Of a stretch of DNA of 24,578 bases, positions 11,794 through 18,775 are shown one piece after another. The notes beneath the pieces were generated by a model, which was not told the origin of the DNA, ran no database searches, and worked only from the letters and a program-made list of their open reading frames with translations. Both the position numbers and the translations under genes were made by a program. The DNA is from Acephala macrosclerotiorum (lineage: Eukaryota; Ascomycota; Leotiomycetes; Helotiales; Mollisiaceae): contig MU119713.1 in assembly GCA_014904845.1 (NCBI GenBank), positions 1-24,578 on the forward strand, read 5' to 3'. Within the stretch, counting starts at the first letter, position 1. Each line of letters opens with the position of its first letter.

Positions 11794-12274
11794 GCTTGCG
11801 ACGATCGGGTGTTTGCCTCTGTCACAATAAGATTCCAGCTAGTCCTTTATGTGGCAATCAAAGATTAGAAATGCGACCTCACGCCTCCCTATATGTTGCA
11901 CTGGGCATGTACCATCTAGCCTCAGGCTCAGGCCCAGGATACCGATGAGAGGTCTGCCGTCCCCAGTACGCAGGGCGACGAATCACGCGAGGACTAACGT
12001 GGACCGATGTGCCCGTGCACCTCGCGTGCGTTCCGTTCAGTCCAGACCAGAGCAGAGGTCTTGGGAAGGCACGGGCGGTGGCAGTCCTAGTCAGCCCCCG
12101 TCCCCCAGCCATGGACATCTCAAGCTTCTCGGGCTCTTTGCAGAGGTCCTGGTCCTTATGGCATCATCTGACCTATACACACTTCCTGCTATGCTCCGCA
12201 ACTTAGCTCGGTGAGATTCCAACCAATTTGCAAGACTTCTTCCGTTCTCTTGCGTCACGCTGGTGCCCGTGAAA
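11794..12274. promoter_or_regulatory. Divergent promoter of transcription factor and kinase-like genes
   Basis: The 481 bp separate two divergently transcribed start codons (11793 on minus, 12275 on plus), so both promoters should lie here. It contains ACCGATGAG at 11941-11949 and the variant ACCGATGTG at 12003-12011. These are the same element as in the array upstream of the small gene at 17879. A pyrimidine-rich stretch near 12090-12110 precedes the kinase start. I see no clear TATA box for either gene. Confidence 0.6.
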
Positions 12275-14131
12275 ATGGAGTTGAGTCTGGCTGTGGTCGA
12301 CGCAATCTGGCGGCCTAGTTATGTCTTCAAGCATGAGCGTCTGAAACGGTTTTCCGCGTCATCAACGCCCGAGTGGCACACCTCTCCACTCAACCCAAAA
12401 AACCGCGTTGACAGCCTGGATAGCAGCAATTCACGATGGCGGATCGACGGTGCCACAGCTTGCGGAACCCAATTCTTTGCGATCCCGCTACAGTTGATGC
12501 CTGACCTGGTCCCTATTCGCGTTGATGTGTACCTCCCTGACCAAAGCGAGTATCCTGTGGCACTGTACCGCACCCTGGATGCAAGCTGGGCGGTTCCATT
12601 AAGACATCCTGAATCTATTGCCAACTTGGGCATATCTCGCCATTTGTGCCGAGCCCTCGATAGCTACTCTGCTCGAGAGCCGCGTTTCCTCGACCAGTAT
12701 CAGCAGCTTGCCTTCGGCTCAAGGCTTGTGTTTGATAATGTGGCCGCTGATGTGGAGGAGATGAGGGCATCCGTAGTCCCAGCGCATGATTTAGAACGGA
12801 GGTCGCGATCCTTAAAGTCTCTCCAAGAGCTCTGGGCTCAAGACATACCCCAAGACAGATGGCCACTGGCCCTCGACCTCAGCGAACTTCGCTTCGTTCG
12901 GCAGCTCCACGACACTGTCAGCGTGGTTACTTTGGTGAACGATGACCCTGCCTCACTCTTTATCTTTAAGTCATCCACACAGAACTTTGAGCACCTTTAT
13001 CACGAGTTGAGATTCCTCTTGACAACTCCGCCGCATCCGAACGTTATGTCTCGGCCACTTCATGTTATCACGAAGAAATGTCTCTTTGGAGCGAAGAAGG
13101 GTGTTTTTGGGTTTATCCTCCCGTATTATCGCCAAGGGTCAATCCGTGACATTCTACCTAGGCTCGTGCAGAACGGCACACTCTCGCTGTCACAGAAATT
13201 GAGGTGGTGTAGAGAGATTACATCCGCATTAATACATATCAATGAGCAGGCTGGAACTTTTTTCTCGGATCTACGTCCTGACAATGTCCTGCTCTCGGGA
13301 TTACCATCGTCAAGCGACTCGGATTCCGCGATGGGCCGATATCAAACACACGATAGCAGTGCATCTGTCCTTCTCTGCGACTTCGAGCAGCGGGGTAATT
13401 GGCACGAATGGTGTTCTCCCGAGGTCCTCTATCGTCAGTACATTGAGAATCTTCGCTCTAACAGGGTGAACCCTCTAGGCGATCGCTGGTTTGACCTAGT
13501 TGAAACCTACTCGGACAAGTCTGTGCAAAAAGTATCCAAAGCACCCAACAGCGACACATCAATCGAGGACTTCGTACAGATGAGAAATCGGGCTTGGTTC
13601 TCTCTATCGCCACAAAGTCGGGAGAAAGCTCAAGTCTACTCTCTCGGCCTTTTCATATATTGTGTGTTCGAGGGCCTAAGTAACGTTCGCAAGAGTCTTG
13701 CAAATGCATACATTATCGATTCTGACTTGCAATTCCCTGAGATGAGGCGAACCCCGCCTCGGATACACGAGCTCATCAGGCATTGCACAATTGACGCCCC
13801 AGAATGGCAAGACTCCTCAGGCAAAATCCCATCCATGAATCCAAACCCGTCCAGGAGCACGTCCAGGCGGCTTCCTCCGCGTGCCAAGAGAGTGATTCGA
13901 TTAGGTGATAAATTGTATCCTGAAGGCTGTGTAGACCTCGATGCGAATGGACCCGAAGTAGCAAGCGCTGTCTGCGAAACAGCGATGCAATGGTGGACAG
14001 TGGAGTTGGAGAGGGCCAGACAGTTTGCGAAAAGTGAGGAATGGCAGAGTGAGAGTTTTGGGAAAGACAGACCAACTTTGAGAGAAGTGTTTGATCAACT
14101 CGAATGCTTTGAGAAATCGGAAACGGTATAG
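12275..14131 (+). CDS. Atypical protein kinase-like protein
   Basis: This single-exon gene encodes 618 aa. The first ATG in the frame is 12275; the open frame begins slightly earlier without an ATG. Residues 1-210 match nothing I know. A protein kinase fold follows. Lys232 (LFIFKSS) and Glu244 (YHELRFL) would form the Lys-Glu pair. FILPYYRQGSIRDIL fits the hinge region. FSDLRPDN holds the catalytic-loop Asp332 and Asn337. CDFEQRGNW replaces DFG with Asp369-Phe-Glu. WCSPEVL replaces the APE motif (Glu383). A glycine-rich loop is not visible. The HRD His and Arg are replaced by Phe and Ser, and only 13 residues lie between DFE and SPE, so the activation segment is very short. Fungi have many such divergent kinases with DLRPDN; catalytic activity is possible because Lys, Glu, Asp and Asn remain. 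It has no introns although its neighbours have 4-11. It ends 153 bp from the convergent amidase stop codon. Confidence 0.8.
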   Translation: MELSLAVVDAIWRPSYVFKHERLKRFSASSTPEWHTSPLNPKNRVDSLDSSNSRWRIDGATACGTQFFAIPLQLMPDLVPIRVDVYLPDQSEYPVALYRTLDASWAVPLRHPESIANLGISRHLCRALDSYSAREPRFLDQYQQLAFGSRLVFDNVAADVEEMRASVVPAHDLERRSRSLKSLQELWAQDIPQDRWPLALDLSELRFVRQLHDTVSVVTLVNDDPASLFIFKSSTQNFEHLYHELRFLLTTPPHPNVMSRPLHVITKKCLFGAKKGVFGFILPYYRQGSIRDILPRLVQNGTLSLSQKLRWCREITSALIHINEQAGTFFSDLRPDNVLLSGLPSSSDSDSAMGRYQTHDSSASVLLCDFEQRGNWHEWCSPEVLYRQYIENLRSNRVNPLGDRWFDLVETYSDKSVQKVSKAPNSDTSIEDFVQMRNRAWFSLSPQSREKAQVYSLGLFIYCVFEGLSNVRKSLANAYIIDSDLQFPEMRRTPPRIHELIRHCTIDAPEWQDSSGKIPSMNPNPSRSTSRRLPPRAKRVIRLGDKLYPEGCVDLDANGPEVASAVCETAMQWWTVELERARQFAKSEEWQSESFGKDRPTLREVFDQLECFEKSETV

Positions 14132-14284
14132 AGCAAGCTCAATTGAATGTAATAATGCATATCTATGGGCATTAAGTAGCAGGTTACATTCTCACGAAGA
14201 TCTAAGCTATGTCTAATCAAAGTCACGGATTGAGGAGCACGTACTCCTGACAACGAGAACTCCTGTTGTATGACGCTGAGTCTT
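14132..14284. terminator. Shared convergent 3' region of kinase-like and amidase genes
   Basis: The kinase-like gene ends at 14131 on plus and the amidase gene at 14285 on minus. Only 153 bp separate the stop codons, so the two 3' untranslated regions must lie close together or overlap. AT-rich bits such as AATGTAATAATG near 14146 could serve in 3' end formation. No other feature is seen. Confidence 0.4.
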
Positions 14285-16789
14285 TTAACTACTATTACCT
14301 TTGCCTTCTTCGCTCTTTTGGTATTTCTCCAGCGCATCAACGACGATTTGGGCCATTGCGAGAAGTTTCTCCTCCTCCATTTTCTTTGCAACGATCTGGA
14401 TAGAAGCTGGAGCACCATGATAGATCTCAGCGTCGTCTGTTTGGGGTTAGATTGTTGCAAGCAATGTATGGGAATAAACAGATACCAACATACATGAATC
14501 CATATTCACCCGATCCTTTTCAGTGAGTGGAACAAAGCCAGAGGGAATGACATCGATATTTTTGTCTGCAAATGTGATGGGAATGACAATTGTTGTGTAG
14601 TCTAGCACGTTGATGAAACTCGTGTATGCTGTTCGAATTTATTAGCCATACAATTTGGAGATCGAATGATGGCTTGCACCTAGACTTACGTGAGTGGAAA
14701 AATTTCCCTGGCAGCACCGCAGCGTACGGGGAGACAGGAAGAATAATTGCTTCGACAGGACGGCCTGCGAGTTTAAGCCGTTAGACTACAAGGATCTACT
14801 TCTTATGTGTGCAGAATGGCATACCATTGCGGGTCTTGTTGGCGGTGGAACTCCAATAGTCATGATATCTCTGCCGGTAGTCCTTCATATGCATAACTAC
14901 TTTCTCATAGTTGACGAGATTCATCGGTGGTTGTAGTTGGCCATTCGGAAACAAATGTTGAATCTCTGGGACGATAGGTTCCCCAGAAATATGGATCGCC
15001 TCGAAGACATCGGGACATCCATCACCTCGAGCAATAGGACCCTAGCCAGCACAGTTAGAGAACCTTCACGAGATGAGAAAAATCCACGCCACTGACATGG
15101 ATAGCAATCGACTCGTTGACGGAAGGAGGCTCCCATGGGATCGTCTGCGAATTTATTGTTAGCAAGGGAGGTTATATTCTCTAGGCAAAGACACATACCT
15201 CGTGTCCAGCTGCTAACATAGCTTTCTGCACAATCTCGAGTGCGCGGGCAATTGGAGGATGCGGAGTCACAACGCCGTCATCTTTTACAAGGCCGAAAGA
15301 AAGTGAACTGTTACCTGGTCCATGGTCTACAGAGTACTCTCTCCATGGGACTTCAAGGACATATGGATCGTAGAGCCATGGTTCCGTAGACAGCAGTGCC
15401 TTAAACACCAGGCGAAGTGTTTCGACGGAGTGGCCCATGATGCCGGCCACTGTCGGCATGATCATTTGGCCAGGACCCTATGATGTTAAAGCTCGTATCC
15501 TTTTTAATACGAAAAAAACATACCGTGTTCGCAACGTCTTTGAATGATATCCGTCCCGCTGACGGCTTGATACTGAAGACGCCATTGAACGATGCAGGCA
15601 TAGATACAGAACCACCTTGAGGCTGTCAACAGCTGCAGTTTGTAGAAGTCCCGATATTCAATACCTATGTCAGTTCCGATTCCAAATGCGCTTCCTCTCA
15701 AAGCTTGCATTGCGCCTTCTCCTACGAAGAAGTTAGTATCTTACATCTCGGGTTTTCCGCAAGGGAGCAGCATACCGCCCGAGGAGCCTCCAGTCGAGAG
15801 AAGTTGGTTATGTGGATTCCAGGCGTAGCCAAGGATATTATTGTTCGTCTCGGGAGCCTTTGCCAGGTCAGAGATTTTGCCTTACAGGGAGCCATATTCT
15901 GGTCCGAGGTAGTCTGACTTACCCAAATGCTCTGAACCAGAGAAGTCTGAAAAGAGAAGTGAGTACAACACCAATGAGGAATATGCATCGAAGACTTTTA
16001 CCTTTCCGATTGGAATCGCTCCTAGGCTATACAGCTCTCTGATTAACTCACTTTCAGTGTTCTTCTCTTTCCCAGTCCCTTTTTCCCCTTCGAAAGTACC
16101 TATCCAGCCAACATAAGCCATGGAAGTTTCAAGACCTTTGATATGGAACTGGTCTTTGAGCGTGAGAGGGACACCATGCAGAGGACCAATTGGCTTCTGA
16201 TTCTTCTCGAAATACTCATCGAGCTCCTTAGCTCTCTCGAGAGCAATATCGAAGGCAACCTCGAGAAGAATATGTGACTATCATGATGTTATGTGTAATT
16301 CCTGGCGAACAGCAGGCTTCTACTCACTAGTTGGTGTGCGTATGCCGCTCGCTTTGAATAGGCAGTAACAACTTGCACGGCCGTTAGTGAGCCATTGCTC
16401 GTTCGCTCCACGATCTCGGGGACATCCAGGTTGGTGATGAGAAGCGTTTCTCCGTCCAGGAGATCCTCGATGAAATTGCCCATGATGCTACGTCTTGCTC
16501 GGCTCTCCTTCACGACTGACTCGGGCAAAATCCAGTCTTTAGGTATCTTGGCCATATCGCGGCATCTCTTCTCGGCAGCAATAACTTGCCAGGATTGCTT
16601 TCCTGGCAGGAAGTCGTCGTAAGTCATGTTGTTAACGAGTCTCAACCACAAAGCAATAAAGCAGACGATGAAGAGCACGAAAGTGATTGCGGCCCTTGAC
16701 GTAGCAGACATGGCGAGCTTGAGGAATATCTTGCGCAATATGTATTTCAGTCTGTGAATTGACCGCCGAGACGCAGTTGAAGTTTGCAT
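14285..16789 (-). CDS. Amidase-signature hydrolase with N-terminal membrane anchor
   Basis: This is a twelve-exon gene encoding up to 632 aa. Exons on minus are 16789-16328, 16277-16002, 15946-15923, 15857-15776, 15721-15665, 15615-15524, 15477-15199, 15144-15097, 15041-14825, 14764-14690, 14628-14494 and 14436-14285; introns are 46-65 nt, all GT-AG and frame-consistent. Amidase-signature enzymes hydrolyse C-N bonds of amides with a Ser-cisSer-Lys triad. All three elements are present: Lys195 (VPLTLKDQF), Ser279/Ser280 (STGGSSGGEGA) and the nucleophile Ser303 (GTDIGGSVSMP). The order and flanking sequence resemble fungal acetamidase-type enzymes (usually about 550 aa). Residues 33-52 form a hydrophobic segment (AAITFVLFIVCFIALWLRLV) after a basic N-terminus, suggesting a type II membrane anchor. 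If translation starts at Met55 (16627) instead, a soluble 578-aa enzyme results. The substrate cannot be told from sequence. Expression is probably driven from 16790-17878. Confidence 0.88.
15923..15946 (-). other. 24-nt microexon of the amidase gene
   Basis: Eight in-frame codons, TSLVQSIW, lie between a CTTTTCAG acceptor and a GTAAGT donor. They restore the family-like sequence GAIPIGK-TSLVQSIW-APETNNNILGY across two introns of 55 and 65 nt. Leaving the exon out keeps the frame but deletes eight residues close to the active-site serines. Confidence 0.8.
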
Positions 16790-17173
16790 TTGTCCCTTGA
16801 AGTTCCATCCGTCTTGTTTGGATGCCTTGTACTCTATGCCTCAGGTGCTCAGGCCTGCAGCGTCGCATGATCCAATTAAAATGCGGGATTGCAATGACCG
16901 ATGAAGGGCGCTAGTCCGTTTCTGCTAAACGCTAATCAGGAAGCTCTACTGCCACATCGGCAGTGCCACCTCACCCAACCCGACTTTGTACTGGGCTGAT
17001 TGAACGCCACGAACGCCTCTAGACAAGCTTGCACTCGGCAGGAACAGGTCCAATCAGAAGTGGTGGCACTGAGTGACCGGTGAGTTCTCCTAACCATATT
17101 AGGGCGTAGTGTTTCAGGACACGTTGGCTCTGCCGTTCGCCGTTTGTGTGAGATCCCCATGAGATTGATATGG

Positions 17174-17678
17174 ACCGATGAGAAAACACCATTCGCCAAG
17201 CTTATTGTCCCTTCACGCGAGTTGGAGGCGGCTAACGAGCAGGTCCACTCTTTCTTCAGTCTAATCTCCAGGTTAATGACTTCTCATAACGAAGCGCAAA
17301 GTCGCTCAAGGAAACTAATTAGACATGCCCCCTGCGAGACCCGATGAGAGCATCGACAAGGCGAAGCAAGAGTTGTGGCCAATGACGCTGGACGAGAAAC
17401 CGATGTGGGGAGGAGGGTGAAGTACCAGTTGAGAATGCCCTCTTCAAGGACCGATGAAGATTCTCTTTACATGAATTGACCGGAGCCACCACTTGGTGAA
17501 CCGATGAAGATTCCCTTCTCATGAACCGATGATCCGAGCCTCCTTTTTCTAGAGTCACGGACCAGAAATAATTCGCTTATCTTGAACCGATGAGCAGAGT
17601 TGCCTCATGGACGACTTGGGTCCCCTTTCATGGACCGATGAGATGGGAATAATTTTCATGGAGTCATGAACCGATGAG
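17174..17678 (+). promoter_or_regulatory. Homotypic array of ACCGATGAG-type motifs
   Basis: Copies of ACCGATGA(G/A), all on the plus strand, start at 17174, 17340 (CCCGATGAG), 17399 (ACCGATGTG), 17450, 17500, 17525 (ACCGATGAT), 17586, 17634 and 17670. Outliers occur at 16897 (ACCGATGAA) and 17076 (ACCGGTGAG). Several are preceded by CATGA or CATGG. Spacing between neighbours is mostly 25-61 bp. The array ends about 60 bp before a TATA box and about 200 bp before the ATG of the small gene, which is where activator sites are expected. The same core is found in two other intergenic regions of the island. Confidence 0.8.
17448..17538 (+). repeat. Two degenerate units of about 50 bp carrying the motif
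   Basis: Starting at 17450 and 17500, two units share ACCGATGAAGATTC followed by TCTTT/CCTTC and then ACATGAA/TCATGAA. Each ends with a second CCG-containing element (GACCGGAGCC at 17478-17487; ACCGATGATCCGAGCC at 17525-17540). They look like a local duplication that later diverged, which would explain part of the motif amplification. Confidence 0.6.
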
Positions 17679-17739
17679 AGCCCCTTTCGGTGAGCAGGTA
17701 CTTCTCACTTTCTACTCGCCCATCACGATTTTATGTATC

Positions 17740-17747
17740 TATATAAG
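17740..17747 (+). promoter_or_regulatory. TATA box of the small gene
   Basis: TATATAAG lies 139 bp upstream of the ATG at 17879. Pyrimidine-rich sequence with repeated TCATCATTC-like elements follows, as in the leaders of well-expressed fungal genes. The ATG itself sits in CACCATGGCT, close to an ideal start context. Confidence 0.6.
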
Positions 17748-17878
17748 AAGAGGTCACTCGAAACAATTCTAGGGAGTTTCCACGAAAACCCATAACTCAT
17801 CATTCTCCTTGTTTATCTTCAAAGTCCCTACTCACGCTCATCATTCTTTGGACATCTTTGCCTCTATAAACCATCACC

Positions 17879-18300
17879 ATGGCTACAAAACACACAAAAT
17901 CCAAGAGGCAAATAAGCGCAAAGGAGGAAGTATTGTATTCTTATTTGGAAATGATCCATTTTAATGGTGCATATTGGCCTTCGTTGTCTCCTTCAATCCT
18001 GTATACGAGAAGGACGCTGATGAATCCAAAAAAGGTGATTTCTCAGCCTCGGACTTCACTGGGAGGAGATTTGATAAACATTGTGGGGGTTCAAAGCAGT
18101 GTCTTCATAGTTCGGCCTCTGAGATTGGGACGCTGTGTAACGATCTCGGGGAGGAGAATGAGAACGGTGCTAGAAAGCCACACCTGGGAATCGAAGCCGA
18201 GGTGTATCTAGGTGACTTGGGAGGGCATTTGGACATGGATTTTGTCGGGATGGGTGGATGGGCTAAGTCAAATCCGTCGCAAACGGTGAATCAAGCTTAG
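17879..18300 (+). CDS. Small hypothetical protein, structure uncertain
   Basis: I do not recognise this gene. The start ATG at 17879 is well supported by its context and by the TATA box. Two readings are possible. Unspliced, the frame gives 110 aa ending at 18211; its second half is arginine-rich and looks like a chance frame. Spliced, exon 1 (17879-17929) would join exon 2 (18010-18300) over an 80-nt intron with a weak donor (GTATTG) and weak acceptor (TACGAG). That gives 113 aa, with a Lys-rich start (MATKHTKSKRQISAKEE) and an acidic, Gly-rich hydrophilic remainder ending NPSQTVNQA. The second frame has the more natural composition. A frameshift in a once-longer gene is a third possibility. 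No signal peptide or membrane segment is seen in the spliced form. It is the last gene before the AT-rich block. Confidence 0.4.
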
Positions 18301-18440
18301 AACAGCTTTGCAAATACTAATGTTTGGCGGTCTTAATTATGGGCGGTTTTGATGACATGGTATAGAAGCTGGAAAGTGGGGTCCCGTGAAAATCACGTGC
18401 GCGCACGGACCAACCATGTATTTTATGCCAAGTTTTTAAA
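18301..18440. other. Right island edge with GC-rich palindromes
   Basis: This stretch runs from the end of the small gene to the abrupt change to AT-rich DNA near 18440. It contains GTCCCGTG (18381-18388), a CACGTG hexamer (18394-18399), the perfect palindrome GTGCGCGCAC (18397-18406) and CACGGAC (18404-18410). The outer parts nearly pair with each other (GTCCCGTG with CACGGAC). Such structure could be the terminal repeat of the element whose body is now the AT-rich block. Confidence 0.5.
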
Positions 18441-18470
18441 ATTCTAAAATAGTATTTTTTTTTTATTTTT

Positions 18471-18775
18471 TTTTTTTTATATTATAAAATTATTATTTAT
18501 AAAAAGAAATTATATTTAAATTACGTTTAATTTACGATTAAATATTATATAATTATATTATTATATTTTTATTATAAAATTTTTATTTTAATAATAAAAT
18601 AAATTTATAATTTAATATAAATTATATAATTAATTTTTTTTTTTATATTTTATATTTTTTATTATAATATAAAACGTAATAATAATATAATTATATAATA
18701 TTTAATCGTAAATTAAATATAATTTAAATATAATTTCTTTTTATAAATAATATTTTTATAATATAAAAAATAAAT
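18471..18775. mobile_element. Degraded inverted-repeat (MITE-like) element
   Basis: The arm at about 18471-18566 is the near-exact reverse complement of the arm at about 18679-18775. Both carry the blocks ATTATTTATAAAAAGAAAT and TTTACGATTAAATATTATAT or their complements. About 110 bp separate the arms. Differences are mostly C/T or G/A (for example TTACGTTTAA against TTATATTTAA), as RIP acting on each arm would give. The short length, long terminal inverted repeats and lack of a coding frame fit a miniature inverted-repeat element or a foldback element. It begins right at the island edge. Confidence 0.6.

Larger units (their letters stand above)
16790..17878. promoter_or_regulatory. Divergent intergenic region with motif array
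   Basis: These 1.09 kb separate the amidase start (minus) from the small gene start (plus) and contain no convincing gene. The right half holds the ACCGATGAG array. Two AGATAA sequences on the minus strand (17577-17582, 17813-17818) fit the GATA-factor consensus HGATAR, which is relevant because fungal amidases are often under nitrogen control; two short matches in 1 kb are weak evidence. Confidence 0.55.

Noticed and set aside
12263..12274. Upstream start for the kinase-like protein adding four residues
   Set aside because: It would need a GTG start; the ATG at 12275 is the first proper start in the frame.
16632..16868. Minus-strand open frame of 78 codons overlapping the amidase 5' end
   Set aside because: It is out of frame with the amidase N-terminus, has no motif and is a shadow of that coding exon.
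17341..17410. Hammerhead ribozyme core, because CCGATGAG resembles CUGAUGAG
   Set aside because: The invariant U of the CUGAUGA core is replaced by C in all copies, and no consistent GAAA partner with flanking stems is seen.
17174..17678. CRISPR array
   Set aside because: The shared motif is only about 9 bp, spacing is irregular, and the sequence is eukaryotic.
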